DNA of 64,000 nucleotides from NCBI RefSeq assembly GCF_001039355.2, contig NW_019775158.1, forward strand, positions 290,827 to 354,826, given 5' to 3'. The stretch is from Lingula anatina. Lineage: Eukaryota > Brachiopoda > Lingulata > Lingulida > Lingulidae. The notes beneath the pieces were generated by a model. The model saw only the letters and a program-made list of their open reading frames with translations, was not told where the DNA came from and searched no databases. A program made the position numbers and the translations under genes. Position 1 is the first letter of the stretch, and each line of letters begins with the position of its first letter. Shown here one piece after another: positions 1-12,935 of this stretch.

Positions 1-1713
1 ATGCTTCTTACCAGCTGTTCTCAAAACCCTTTGCATTGGACAATACTGAGCTTGCTTGCTTCTGAGCACATTGTCCACTTATAGGCTGATGTCCATTACA
101 GAAATTGGGATATACCATATCTGACTCGAAGTTGACAGTTCCTGACGGGAATCCCAGGTCTCCTTACAAAGACTCTGCAAAAATTGTGCAGACGTCTTCT
201 GACGGTAAGCTCAGATAATGTTGTGCCCCGTTCCTGTTAAATGTTGCAGACAACCCCCGAAATGTCATGAAACTTTTTCTACATATATGCCTGTTTGTTA
301 AGGATGTTGTCTAACCCCCTGAAAGGTTTTCATGAAATCAACCAGCCTTCTGGCAAATCGGCGGTTCAAAACTCCCTTCTATGTCAACCGCTTGGTAAAA
401 ATATCACTCTCAGATAGGAACAGCATATTAAAAAAAATATTTGGCGTTGGAGTATTCCAATGGTGATACTAGGTAGGTCCTCTACTACTCACAACCGCAA
501 TTTTCACAATGATCGATGGCCTAGTTGTTATGTAATAGTGAAATTGAAATTATGGGAACCCTTAAAGCAATGCCTGTAATTGAGGTAGGAGTGACATATT
601 TTTTGGTACCTAGAGGAATATTTTATCTTAACAGGTAAATATATACATGAATTATTTATAAGAAACTGACGAGCAGCAAACCACACAAAAATAAATAATA
701 ATATAGGTTAATTCGGACCGTGAATATTTGATATATAATACTCGAATTATATTACCCCCAAACAGGTCGGTTCCATTAACACACGCACGCACGCACGCAC
801 GCAAACATTTATAGAAACAAAGACATTGATAATAAACAGTGGAACGGATTAAACATTATGGGTTTATCTATACTGTCATATATATACGCGTTATTCAGTT
901 CACAAAAATACCTCCCAGACTTTAATTCTAATGGTGTCGCTTAATTGTGCACTTGACTTAGCACTTAGCAAGTGAACGTGTGGAATTTGAGTAATTGAGA
1001 TTTGTATGCAACGCGCAATAGTGCAGCATAAATTGAATCCACCTTAAATGAGGGATTTGGATATATATGTTAAGAAGTAATGTCTGAAAGATCTGAGAGA
1101 CCGCTTGGGAGAGCTAAAAAGACGGATGCGAACTACAGGGGAGGATGCCGAAATTGGGAACTTCACGTAGAGCATGTAGTTAGCGAGCGTCAACAAATAC
1201 ATAAATGAACTGGTCATTATGTGTCCGTAGGGTTTCTTTGAACGACTTTACGTAAATCTGACACGGACTATGGGGATTCGAGTATACAAGTATCATTACA
1301 GGATATTCATTATTGTAATAATGGCGTCAAAGCAGATTGGCGACCAATGGCCGATGCAAGAGAGTTTAACGTGCCAAACATAAAATCATAAAAAAATCAT
1401 GTCCTGCACTCTGTTTTAAAATTAGATACCTATGGGGTGTTTGGGGTAAACAAAACATTCTGTCCAAGCAGAAATAGATTTTTGGAACCTTTCCTTTTTC
1501 GCTCACTTTCCGTTATACGACGAAGGGTTACTATTTCTTGGAGTATTCCTTTCATGTGCAAAAAATAAGGAAATCCATTTTGTCTGCCCCGCCCCCGATC
1601 CCCTCCACTTAATATCTCTTTTTTTTAAAGGCCAACCTCAGCCTTGTTAGTTGTTTTCCTTATATGGTTCCCCACCATTTTTTATCAGTCTATATATATA
1701 GTACTCAACTTAC
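1..1713. other. Intron 1 of esterase copy A (unit repeat)
   Basis: No coding sequence is seen here. By comparison with the complete copies, this is the first intron of the leftmost esterase gene, whose exons 2 and 3 lie beyond the left edge. The stretch matches intron 1 of the other units in blocks, for example around 28660-30300 and 49980-51000. It contains an ACGC/CA-type microsatellite at about 780-805. The match to other units shows that the duplicated unit includes the intron and not just the exons. Confidence 0.6.
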
Positions 1714-1855
1714 TGGCCCCGGTATCCACCTCTCGTCTGTCTCCAACAATCTGCCCCAGGTTTGTTCTGACCACAGGAGTATCTGTACACAAAACAACTT
1801 CTATCTGTACAAAAATATAGAAACAAGCAACCGAGAGAACTTTGTGGCCCGCCAT
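1714..1855 (-). CDS. Carboxylesterase copy A, exon 1 only (gene continues off the left edge)
   Basis: This is the first coding exon of a type-B carboxylesterase copy. The ATG is at 1855 and the exon ends at 1714, before a GTAAGTTG donor. It is 142 nt long, exactly as in copies B, D, E, G and H. It encodes a signal peptide (MAGHKVLSVACFYIFVQIEV and following) with cleavage likely after the VLC near residue 23, then the conserved TDTPVVRTNLGQIVGDRREV start of the mature enzyme. The split codon A/GC or A/GT (Ser) is the same as in the paralogues. Exons 2 and 3 would lie left of position 1, so it cannot be judged whether the gene is intact. Confidence 0.85.
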
Positions 1856-3364
1856 CTTAGCTGTCGCAAATCTTTATAGTCAGCCGCAACGTGGCTCTGG
1901 GTGATGACTACGTAATATTACCGGAGTGAAAGTGAAGCGGTAAAGCATGCAAGAAAATGTATTCGCGACGCCTCATAAACCGTAAATGTTAACACGCTAC
2001 AGAACCCAACAGGTACCAGTATATACGGTTATTCTGCCTATGATCACTTAATACGTTTTACAATTACAATCTCTTATGACTTCTCGCCTAACACCAAATA
2101 GTTCAATAGGTTATACTGTATTTACATACACCCGGTATGGTTCGTGCTATACAAGCCAAAGGTAAGCGAGTCGGTTTTCCGAATTTTCGATATTTTTTAG
2201 AACATAGTTTACAACAGTCTTTAAAAAAAACGAAGATTCATATTATCATCTTTTGTTGTCAGAAAGTCATATTAGATGTAAAGTAAAAATTAGGACCTAC
2301 CTGTGTTCAGATTTGGTGTTGGGTAAAGCCAAAAACCCTTCTTCATTGGTAGAAGCGCCGGCCTTCTTGTTGAATTGACAATACAGAAACATTGGAGAGA
2401 GAATCGGTTCTGGGCATCCTTATGAACGTTTTTATAATCTCGGCTGTCCCCAGCAGTGATTGACGCAGTGGACAGGGAGGCAGCAAAGGTCCTTTTTACC
2501 AAAGGCTTTGATAATACAGGGTGCCGCCCCGCAAAAAATGTACTCCTTCGCCCACTGCCTTTTATTACGTCTAGGGGCTATGTAGTCGCCTCTGTTTTAT
2601 TTATTTATTTATTTTTTTTTTATCACCAGTCTAACTGAAAAAGTCAGGGATGGGTTTTGATGAAATGTTCAGGTTAGGTCATTTATAGGCTAGCTTAGAA
2701 GTGAAGTTTGGTGATGATCTGTGTCACAGTACACCCCATTTATATGTGTATGGCACGTTATGGCACAGGCTTCCTTTGTGTTTATTTTCTATTTCTGTCC
2801 TGTCAAGCATTCGTCATTAGCTCCGCCCCTCTCAAGAATATTTACTACTCAATCTAGGCTGATGCAACGTGACTAATTCAAATTTATCCCATTATACTAC
2901 TCCCCACTGCACATGATTTACTCGATACTATTCTAAAGGTGGAAGGAATGCAAAACTTCTTGCAACCTTCGCGAAAATTTGCTGCAAACTTTTTATCGTG
3001 CTAAGACGACTTTCCCATCGGTATGCCACTAAGCTTCCTTCAAATAGCATGACTCTGTATGTATGGGTTGATTAATAAATAAATAAAAGTAACGCAATTT
3101 GTATTTCCTAGTCTGAGTACTTTTCTCGTTAATATTTTTTGTTTGTTTTTGAAAGCATTAAAGTTTTCATCTTTACTGTCTCATTTAATTTTTTTGAAAC
3201 AAGCTACAGGTAAATGAGACACAGGAAATACATGTTTATCAAGAAATATAATGACAGAAATATTTTAAAAGGAGAAAAGAACAACTTCTCTTTTAATGTG
3301 CACAAGAGATAACGCCACACAAAAAAAAAATAAAGAAAAAAAAAACATATATTGACCAAAACCT
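1856..3364. other. 5' flank of copy A and 3' flank of copy B
   Basis: No gene is seen. The segment contains the conserved upstream block of the unit (about 2290-2560, repeated near 7980-8260, 20630-20880, 24130-24330 and 51980-52230). It is followed by a diverged copy of a repeat containing GGGTTTTGATGAAATG (about 2570-2760). The stretch just before 3365 is the downstream flank of copy B, on the far side of its poly(A) signal. Confidence 0.6.
1871..1878 (-). promoter_or_regulatory. TATA-like element of copy A
   Basis: TATAAAGA on the minus strand, with its first T 23 nt upstream of the exon 1 ATG. The same spacing is kept in copies B, E and G. That is short for a normal TATA-to-start distance, so a very short leader would be needed if this is the core promoter. 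Confidence 0.4.
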
Positions 3365-3370
3365 TTTATT
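3365..3370 (-). promoter_or_regulatory. Poly(A) signal of copy B
   Basis: AATAAA on the minus strand, about 335 nt downstream of the copy B stop. The surrounding block is conserved downstream of the other copies (9917, 25316, 47331, 53135), supporting use as the 3'-end signal. Confidence 0.55.
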
Positions 3371-3420
3371 TAAAATACCACATTTAAAATATATTTTATC
3401 ATATCTGACCTTGGACCTAT

Positions 3421-3422
<2 letters not shown>

Positions 3423-3463
<41 letters not shown>
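3423..3463. repeat. (TA)n microsatellite
   Basis: About 40 bp of uninterrupted AT dinucleotides in the 3' untranslated region of copy B. Further TA runs lie at about 4230-4276 (intron 2 of copy B) and 6298-6326 (intron 1). Confidence 0.9.
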
Positions 3464-3467
<4 letters not shown>

Positions 3468-3703
3468 CAGCGCACATAAAGGCATCTGGGCATAACCACG
3501 ATAATATCTTGGATCAGGGCATAATGTCGATAATTATCGATATCAATAATATCAAGGCAAAATCGTGTAAGAATTGTCATGATAAAGGTCAGGGCACAGA
3601 TATATGAACTTTTTATTACTACTACATAGACATATTTCAACTTATTTCAACTTATGCCCAAACATGCACTACGCAGAAATGCCGTGTGTGATCATACTTA
3701 TAT

Positions 3704-4236
3704 CTAACCATTCCTCATCAACCGCTTGAAATACCAACGACTGAGGACACTGGGTGTCCGATATGTTCTCCAAATTCCCCTGGAACATGGTTGGGATTGA
3801 CGAGGTCGTGTGCCCACCGTGTCAGCCTCTTTACCCACTCTCACTATGGCCGGAAGTACCTCGGTCGCAAACAGATACTGGCGCTCCCTGTCGAATGTTT
3901 CCACGGTGGTGGGTGTGTCCAGGTTGATTAATTGTCTGGAAGACGCTGTATATTGCGGCCAATGGACGCTGACTGGGTCACCAACATTTGGGTCACTGAA
4001 AAGACGAGAGTGTTGACTGATTAGCAAAACAATGAAAAACGATATTGAGCATACACGAAAGGACATTCTGACATCGTAGTAAAGACATACTTGTCATGGG
4101 TCCTTTTGTAGAGGATATATGATTTCATACTGATTAAATTACAATTGATGGACATTGGGGCCATTGAAACTTAAAGGGCATCAAGGACTTAAGTAAGTAT
4201 ATCCATTTACAATTATCATCAAGCTTTCAATTGCAG

Positions 4237-4284
<48 letters not shown>

Positions 4285-5861
4285 TTCCGATATTTAATCG
4301 TATGTTATCTGATCCTTACCCATTTTTTGCGAAGTTAGCTATATACCGCCTGATCATTCTTCCAAGCTCCAATTCCTCAGCTGTCATGTCATATACATCA
4401 GGGTGCTGTTCAAAAACACCAAAATACAGAATGCGGGTATCAAAATGTTCAGCTCGTACAAAAGCAGTCTTAGGTAAGTAAGAAGGTGGATAGCCAAGAC
4501 GAACTGATAATGTGTATTTGTACGTTGTGGCACCTCCCGCTGCGTTCAGTCTCGCCGACTCCTCTGCTGGCATTCCGAAGAGAAAGTCAGTGTTTTGCTG
4601 CACCGCCAGATTCAAAATGTCCAAAGGATCCATGGGGTCTTGGATAAGGCCGTACTCGTGAAGCAAGGACCTAGCAACAGCCTTTTCCGCGCTTTTCATC
4701 TTGAATTGATATAGCAGTGATGCATAAGTTTCGAGAATGAAGCGTTGCTGTGCAACAGTGGGGGTATTCCCTGCAAAAGGAAGTGTGAAGATGCTGCCGT
4801 CATGCGAGGTAGCACCTACCATATATCGAAGCCCGGATGTCACGTTTTTTTCCAGTAGCTCTCGTGGGTGTCTTGGTATAAATACTCCATCAATATTTGG
4901 TCGCCAGTCAAGTGCTGCACGTAAACCTTCCTCCCTTATCTCCGCCAATATGTGAGCGTCCTTATTGCGGAGACAGCGGAGTCTTGCTCTTGGTTGAGGC
5001 ATATCACATCCGGCCATTTTTGAAAACTCCAAACTGACGTTCAAAGACTCGGTCAGAGACCAAGGCGCCAAGCTCGACCCACTCACCGATATCCCTCCCT
5101 GTATCAAACCACGATTTAGAGGAGAGATCATCTGATAATCCACCGACGCCCCTCCTGCCGAATCACCAATAAGAGTAATGCGATCAGGGTCTCCGCCAAA
5201 CGCCTCAGCATTCTCCCGTACCCATTTAATAGCCGAGTGCTGGTCATACAGGCCGTAATTTCCTCTGGCCTCGTCAGTCCCCGTGCTGAAGAACCCCAGA
5301 AAGCCCAGTCTGTAGTTAATAGTGACGAGGACGACATCAGACTCCAGTGCAAGGATGTCTCCATTAAAAGTCACACCTGTTCCTGCCACGAACGCACCAC
5401 CGTGAAAATGGATAAGAATCGCCAGGCGAACGCCCGTCTGACGTAGAACGTCAACACCACGTGGCACGTACACGTTCAGAAACAGACAATCTTCGTCATG
5501 TGTGAGGTTGGTGATTGTTCGTCCTAGGTTGACGTAGAGGGAAATTGAGCTGTCCGGCTGCGGGCAGTGGGGACCGAATTGTTTCACTTTTCGAATGCTT
5601 TCTCCCCATCCAGGATGACGTTCGGGATTGGCAAATCGAAGTCTCCCAACTGGGGGTTTTGCGTATGGTATCCCAAGGAAGCGATCAACTACACCTGCGC
5701 CTATAGAAGGAAATCAAATGAAAAATGTTAATTGTACTAGATACTACTTTTTTAGCTTTTTGAAAAACCGTCACATTCTTCTCAACAGTGGCTCTCCTGT
5801 CATAATTCACTCCATCTCTAGTGCGAACCAGCTTTTGCGCGCACGTGGGAACAAAAACACT

Positions 5862-5901
<40 letters not shown>

Positions 5902-6298
5902 AAGGCACGTACACCCAAACACACATACATTTTCGTAGCTTACGTTACCAGCAGTAATATAATTGTTTTAGATGTCTTGTGCTATAAAATGTCCCAGCAG
6001 GAAGTCAAAATAGTTTTATTCCACTACAGGAAACGTTTTTCAATAATATGGAGAACGTGTCACCCTTAAAGCAATGCGTAAAGTGAAACAGCAACTCATG
6101 TCATTAGCCAGTGCTCTTTATTCAACTTTATTCAATGAATTTTTTTCAGAAGATCCGAATGTTCCACTACCCATTTCCGCAATTTAAATGATGATCGGTG
6201 GCGTAGTATTTATATAATAGTAAAATTATAATCATGGAAACCCTAATAGCAATGCATACATATGTGGTAGGGGTGACACTTGTTTTTTGGTAGGGGAG

Positions 6299-6332
<34 letters not shown>

Positions 6333-7515
6333 GAATTTTATAAGAAAATGATGAGCAGAAATCCCCACAAAAATAAATAATAATATAGGTTAATTCAGAC
6401 AGTGAATATATTATATAAAATTATATTACCCCGGAATAGGTCGGTTCCATTTACACACGCATGCACGCACACACACGCACACACAATTATAGAAATAAAA
6501 ACATTGATAAAAACAGTGGAGAGGATGAAACATTCTTGGTTAATCAATAAAGTAATATATACGCGTTGTTCAGTTCACAAAAATAACCCACAGACTTGTA
6601 ATTTAATTCTAAGCGGTCGCTTAACTGTGCATTTGACTCGCAAGTGAACGTGTGGAATTTGAGTAATTAAAATTTGTATGCAATGCGCAATAGTGCAGAT
6701 AAGGAATTTGGATATAAGTACGTTCAGAAGTAATATCTGGGAGACCTAAGAGGCCGCTTGGGAGAACTAAAAAGACTTGGAGAGTTCACGTAGGCCATGT
6801 AGTTAGCAAGCGTCAACAAATAAATTATTAAACTGGTCATTATGTGTCCTTGGGGTTTCTTTAAACGACTTTACGTAAATCTGACACAAACTAAATGATT
6901 TCGGAGTGCAAGTATACAAGTATCATTACAGCATATTCATTATTGTGATAATGGCGTAAAAGCAACTTGACGGCCAGTGGCTGATGCAAGAGAGTTTAAC
7001 GTGCCAAACATGAAATTATTAAAAAATCATGTCCTATACTCTGTGTAAAAATTAGATAGAAATGGGGTGTTTGGGGTAAACAAAACATTCTGTCCAAGCA
7101 GAAATAGATTTCTGGGACCTTTCCTTTTTCGGTCACTTTGCGTTATACGACGGAGGGTTGCTATTCTTTGAGTATTCCTTGCATGTGCACAAAAAAGAAA
7201 ATTCCTTTTGTCTTCCCCCTCCACTTAATCTCTCTTTCTAAAATGCCCACACTAACCTTGGTAGTTTTTTATTTCTTTGTTTGGTCCCCCACCTCTTCTA
7301 TCAGTCTACTACACTGTACGAGAAACACATTCACAGTACACTGTAAGTTCATTAATGGTAGTAAACAACTTACTGGCACCGGTATCCACCTCTCCTCTGT
7401 CTCCAACTATCTTCCCCAGGTTTGTTCTGACCACAGGAGTATCTGTACATAAAACCACTTGTATCTGTACCAAAATATAAAAACAGGCAGCCGAGAGAAC
7501 TTTGTTACTCGCCAT
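3704..7515 (-). CDS. Secreted type-B carboxylesterase, copy B (intact)
   Basis: Three coding exons on the minus strand: 7515-7374 (142 nt), 5700-4320 (1381 nt) and 3995-3704 (292 nt). All borders are GT/AG, and joining gives 604 residues. Exon 1 encodes a signal peptide (cleavage near residue 23). Family marks are the EDCLFLNVYVP signature, the oxyanion-hole segment HGGAF (residues 147-151) and the nucleophile elbow GDSAGG with Ser228. The acid position has HDG (Asp348, where cholinesterases have Glu) and the His is His466 in AEHFDTRILYFG. The triad is therefore complete, with Asp in place of Glu. Paired Cys lie around GPHCPQPD, DEDC and the GCDM...RCLRNKD loop. It should hydrolyse carboxyl esters outside the cell; the substrate cannot be read from the sequence. 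Intron 1 carries a (CA)n run at 5862-5896. No frameshift or stop was found in the exons. Confidence 0.9.
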
Positions 7516-7530
7516 CTTAGCTGTCGCAGA

Positions 7531-7538
7531 TCTTTATA
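7531..7538 (-). promoter_or_regulatory. TATA-like element of copy B
   Basis: TATAAAGA on the minus strand with its first T 23 nt upstream of the ATG at 7515, the same spacing as in copies A, E and G. Confidence 0.4.
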
Positions 7539-8259
7539 GTCAGCCACAACGTTTATCTAGGTAATGACTACGTTATACTGCCGGATAGAAAGTGAAGCGG
7601 TAAAGCATGTAACAAAATGTATTCGCCACGCCTCATAAACCGTAAATATTAACACCCTACGAAACCCAAAAGGTACCAGCATATACGGTTATTCTGCCCT
7701 ATGATCACTTCATACGGTTTATAATTACAATTTCTGATGACTTCTCACCAAACACTAAATATTTCAATCAGTTATACTATATTTATATACACTCAGTCTG
7801 GTTCATGCCCTACAAGCCAAAAGGTAAGCTAGGCGGTTTTTCGGACTTGATATTTTTAAAATATAGTTTACTACAGTAATTTTAAAAACGAAGATTTATA
7901 TTACCATCCATTGTTGTCAGAAGGTAATCTTAGATATAAAATAAGGAATAAGAAATAAGAATTAAGACTTACTTTCAGCGGAAGTGTTCAAATTAGGTGT
8001 TGGCTAAAGCCTGAAAGCCTTCTTCATTGGTAACAGCGCCAGCCTCCCTGTTGGCTTGCCTACACAGAAACATTGGCCAGAGAACCGGTTCTGGGCATCC
8101 TTATGAACGTTTTTGTAATCGCGGCTCTCCCTAACTGTGATTGACGCAGTGGGCAGGGAGGCGGCAAAGGCCCTTTTTTTACCAAAGGCTTTGATAATAC
8201 AGGGTGCCGCCCCGCAAAAAAATGCCCTCCTTCGTCCACTGCCTATTTTAACCTCCGTC

Positions 8260-9065
8260 TAGGGGCTATGTACCCTAGGTTCTAGATTCTGGTATTGCCA
8301 GCTCGATCTTGATTTCATATATAACCCATGTCGCAATAACAGGCTCTAGTGCACAGCGGCCATGTTAGGCTCCCGTCAATCAAATAGAACGGCTCCGCAG
8401 TGAATCTGCAGTTGAATGTCATCAGACCAAAATGAAACTTAAAACTGATTTAATTCTGCTTTTTAAATTTTATTTGCTGTATTTAAGATATGCAAAGTGA
8501 GAAATAAATAATATGTTTCAAAAAGAAAAAGGTATATCCAATGTTTTTGTATTTTTTGCTTATCAAAGAACGTTTAGTCCTGAGATAATAGACACAATAC
8601 ACGTGCTTGCCGTGTGCCAAGTTTGACAACTACACTGGATGCCCGATACCACTATAAGGGCTGCACAATGGCTACACCAAAATCAGTTTTGAAAGCAGAA
8701 TGTTGCTTGTATTGTGGCACTGACCTTCGACTGCAAGGTATTTTCAATTCAAACTTCTAAATCGGCGTCAGACACTTTGACTGTTGTCTCGTCTACACGA
8801 GATTATGTCAGCGCAAGGCGGGAAAGGCAGCTCCTGGCGGTTAAACCTGTGACGTAAGAGACTATGACTTCCAAATATGGATCCAGGCGGACACAGCTGT
8901 GACGTGTGACTTCCAAATATGGAAGCGCCCCAGGCAAAATTTTGAAGAAGAACGCCCTCAGATTGTCGCTGTTCGTCAGAGCTAGTGAAAGTGACTCCAA
9001 GGTATATTAAATGTTAAACAAACTAACTTTCACGTTGCTCTGACACTCAGGGTAGGGGCTATGTA
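8260..9065. mobile_element. 780-bp inserted element with 13-bp target duplication
   Basis: The 13-bp sequence TAGGGGCTATGTA occurs at 8260-8272 and again at 9053-9065. Other units have this site only once (for example near 2571). The intervening 780 bp (8273-9052) start CCCTAGG and end CTCAGGG. Parts recur elsewhere: the CCCTAGGTTCTA end matches the inverse of about 21790-21825, and the internal GGCAAGGCGG/CTTCCAAATATGG segments match 20330-20460 and 21360-21740. No coding capacity is seen. The long target duplication is unusual for cut-and-paste elements; the class is not determined. Confidence 0.65.
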
Positions 9066-9080
9066 GACTAGTCACCTCTG

Positions 9081-9114
<34 letters not shown>

Positions 9115-9844
9115 CAGTCTTACTGAAAAAGTTATGGATGGGTTTTGATGAAATGTTCAAGTTAGGATAATAATATGCATTAATAGGCTAGATAAGAAGT
9201 GATTAAAGTTTGGTGATGATCTGTGTCACAGTACTCCCCATTTATATCTGTGTAGCGCGCAATGGCACAGGCTTCCTTTGTGTTTGTTTTCTATTTCATT
9301 CGTCATTCACTCCGCCCCTCTGGTTTCTCATGAATATTTACTACTCAGTCTAGGCTGATGCAACGAGACTAATTTAAATTTATCCCACTACCCCCCCCCC
9401 CCCTCACTGCAAATGATTTACTCGATACTATTCTCGAATTTGAAAGGATATGCAAAGACTTCTTGTTACCTTGGCGAAGATTTGCTGCAAACTTTTTTAT
9501 TGTGCTAAGAAGACTTTCCCATCGGTATGCCACTAAAAATCAATCAAATAACTTGACTCTATATGCACATGTATGTTTTGATTTAAAAATAATTAATAGT
9601 AACAAGATTTGAATTTCCTAGTCTGCGCTATCTGAGTACTTTTCTAGTTAATAATTTTTTGTTTCTTTTTAACAGCATTAAAGTTTTCATCTATACTGTT
9701 TCATTTAAATGTTTTGAAACAAGCTAAATGAGGTACAGAAAATAAATCAAGAAATACAATGACAGAAATATTTTAAAAGGAGAAAAGAAATGAAAACCTT
9801 TTTTATCTTGCGTAGAACAACTTATATTTTAATGTCAACATGAG

Positions 9845-9853
9845 ATAACGCCA

Positions 9854-9898
<45 letters not shown>

Positions 9899-9922
9899 AT
9901 ATATTGACCAATACCTTTTATT
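9845..9922 (-). promoter_or_regulatory. 3'-flank block of copy C/D with poly(A) signal
   Basis: AATAAA on the minus strand lies at 9922-9917 in the conserved downstream block. It is followed downstream by a long T tract (read as A on the plus strand, about 9856-9896). This is the only such block for copies C and D together, because the sequence between C and D lacks one. Confidence 0.5.
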
Positions 9923-10325
9923 GAAAAGCCCACATTTATATATCACATTAATATCTGACCTTGGACCCATCAATATACATGTATATATAGACATAGCAGT
10001 GCATATACTAGCACCTGGCCATAACCTGGATAATATATTGGATCTGGGCATAATATCGATAATTATTGATATCGATAATATCAAGGTAATATCGTGTAAG
10101 AATAGTCATGATAAAGGTCAGGGCAACGATATATGGCAATATGATTTTATATTTCATATTTTAATTACTAGTACATAGACATATTTCAACTTATACTCAA
10201 TCATGCACTATACGCGGATATGCAGTATATGACCATACATATAACTAAGCATTCCTCATCAATCAGTTGAAATACCGACATCTGACGATCCTGGGTGTCC
10301 GATATCTCCTCCAAATTGCCTTAGA

Positions 10326-12141
10326 TCAAGGTTGGGACTGACATGTACCTGCGGCCACCCTGTCAGCCTCTCTACCCACTGCCACTATGGCGGGAAGTAC
10401 CTCGGTCGCAAACAGATACTGGCGCTCTCTATCGAATGTTTCCACGGTGGTACGCGTGTCCAGGTTAATGAACTGTCTGGAAGACGCTGTGTATTCCGGC
10501 CACTGGACGCTGACCGGGTCACCTACATTTGGGTCACTTAAAAGACGAGAGTGTTGACTGGTTAGCAAAATAATGAAATGCGATACTGAGCATACACGAT
10601 CGTACATTCTGATTTCGTAGTCAAGTCCTTTTATAGAGGGATATTTTATACTAATTACAATTGATGGTCATTGGTACAATTAAAACTTAATGGGCATCGA
10701 GTACTTTCTATTTCCATTTATCAATATCATTAAGGTTTCAATTACAGTATATATTTCCGATATGTTACCTTACCCTTACCTATTTTTGGCAAAGTTAGCT
10801 ATATACCGCCTGATGGTTCTTCCAAGTTCCAATTCCTCAGCTGTCAAATTATATACATCCGGGTGCTGTTCAAGTACACCAAAATACAGAATTTGGGTAT
10901 CAACATGTTCAGCTCGTAAAAAATCAGCCTTAGGATAGCCAAGTCGGACAGATAATGTGTATTTATACGTTGTGGCACCTGCCGCTGCGTTCAGTCTTGC
11001 CGACTCCTCTGCTGGCATTCCGAAGAAAATGTGTTTTGCTGCACCGCCTGAGTCAAAATATCCAAAGGATCCATGGGGTCTTGGATAAGGCCGTATTCGT
11101 GAAGCAAGGACCTAGCAACCGCTTTTTCCGCGCTTTTCGTATTAAACTGATAGACTATTGATGCAAAAGTTTCATGATTGAATTGTTGCTGTGACACAGA
11201 CGGGGGATTCCCTACTAAAGGAATTGTGACGATGCTTCCGTCATGGGAGGTAGCGCCAACCATATATCGAAGCCCGGATGTTACGTTTTCTCCCAGTAGT
11301 TCTCGTGGATGTCTTGGTATGAAAACTCCATCAATACTTGGTCGCCAGTCGAGTACTGCACGTAAACCTTCCTCTCTTATCTCCGCCAATTCCTGAGCGT
11401 CCTTATTGCGGAGACAGCTGAGTCTTGCACTTGGTTCAGGCATATCACATCCGGCCACTTTCGAAAATTCCAAACTCACGTTCAAAGACTCGGTCAGATA
11501 CCAAGGGACCAAGCTCGACCCACTCACTGATATCCCTCCTTGTATCAAACCACGATTTAGTGGAGAAATCATCTGATAATCCACCGAAGCTCCTCCTGCT
11601 GCATCACCAATAAGAGTAATACGATCAGAGTCTCCGCCAAACGCCTCAGCATTTTCCCGTATCCATTTAATAGCCCAATGTTGGTCATACAGGCCGTAGT
11701 TTCCTCTGGCCTCGTCGGTCCCCGTGCTGAAGAATCCCAGAAAACCCACTCTATAGTTAATAGTGACGAAGACGACATCAGACTCGAGTGCAACGATGTC
11801 TCCATTAAAAGTCGCACCTGTTCCTGCCCTGAAAGCACCACTGTGCAAATAAATTAAAATTGCTTGGCGAACGCCTTTCTGACGTAGAACGTCAACACCG
11901 CGTGGCACGTATACGTTCAGAAACAGACAATCTTCGTCTCGCGTGTGGTTGGTGATTGTTCGACCTCGGGCGGCGTAGAGGGAAATCGTGCTGTCAGGCT
12001 GCGGGCAGTGGGGACCGAATTGTTTCACTTGTCGAATGCTTTCTCCCCATCCAGGATGTTGCTCGGGTTTGGCAAATCGAAGAGTCTCAACTGGGGGTTT
12101 TGCGTATGGTATTCCAAGGAACCGATCAACTATACCTGTGC
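10326..12141 (-). pseudogene. Carboxylesterase copy C, frameshifted, no exon 1
   Basis: Exon 2 (12141-10780) and exon 3 (10536-10326) of an esterase copy very close to copy D. A 4-nt deletion near 11030 (TCAG present in D, absent here) shifts the frame after the QQNT segment, so the last roughly 80 codons of exon 2 are out of frame. The nucleophile elbow reads GDAAGG: Ser228 is Ala (codon 11602-11600). The oxyanion segment is HSGAF. Exon 3 stops early at a TGA where other copies have TGT for Cys, removing about 28 residues. No exon 1 lies between 12142 and copy D. A single N follows at 12423. The copy is either a pseudogene or a second haplotype of D placed in tandem by the assembly. Confidence 0.8.
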
Positions 12142-12422
12142 CTAGAGAAGAAAATATCAGAAAATCATGATATGAATGCTAATTGCACTAGATATGATTT
12201 GAGTATTTTGAAAGACCGTCATCAACCGTATCTCACCTGTCACAATTCACTCCATCTCGAGCTTGACTAAGTGCATGCGCGCACGTGGGAACAAACAAAC
12301 AAATGCACACACACACGCACACATTTTATAGCACTAGTTATCAGATTGACAGTAATGTGCAGGAAGTCAAAAGTGTTGTTTTATTCCACTGCAAAAACCT
12401 CTATCAATAAAGAGAAAGAAGG

Positions 12423-12423
12423 N
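12423..12423. other. Assembly joint (single N)
   Basis: One N separates the end of the copy C contig from sequence leading into copy D. The bases left of it match those at about 15030-15040, to the right of copy D. About 2.35 kb on either side (roughly 10060-12422 and 12700-15040) are near-identical, which suggests unmerged alleles. Confidence 0.7.
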
Positions 12424-12935
12424 CTACTCGGATGTCTCCGCACTCGACAGTCGAGGATTGCCGATTGGAACGGCAGGGCTATTCATTTTGATGTTTTGGC
12501 ATAAATACTATCGCAATTATCTACCCCGGTATATGTTGGCGCATCCTACGGTTGCCGAATTTATTGTGGATATTTTTTAACTGTTTATCTTCATGGCACC
12601 GTGAAAATTGTCTGGCCACTAGAGCTTTTCACACAATGAAACGATAGACCAGTGTAGGTAAGGGACTAATAATATTGATAATTACTGATATTGATAATGT
12701 TAAGGTAATATCGTGTAAGAATAGTTATGAGAAAGGCCAGGGCAAAGATATATGGCAATATGATTATATATTTTAATTACTAGTACATAGACATATTTCA
12801 ACTTATACTCAATCATGCACTACGCGGATATGCAGTATATGACCATACATATAACTAATCATTCCTCATCAATCAGTTGAAATACCGACATCTGAGGATC
12901 CTGGGTGCCCGATATCTTCTCCAAATTGCCTTAGA

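Noticed and set aside
3293-3640. 115-residue frame on the minus strand with an IYIYIY stretch
   Set aside because: It is the translation of a TA microsatellite and untranslated region.
5685-6069. Frames of about 80-110 residues on both strands near 5.8 kb
   Set aside because: They read through the (CA)n tract in intron 1 of copy B; the same tract occurs in every unit without frame conservation.
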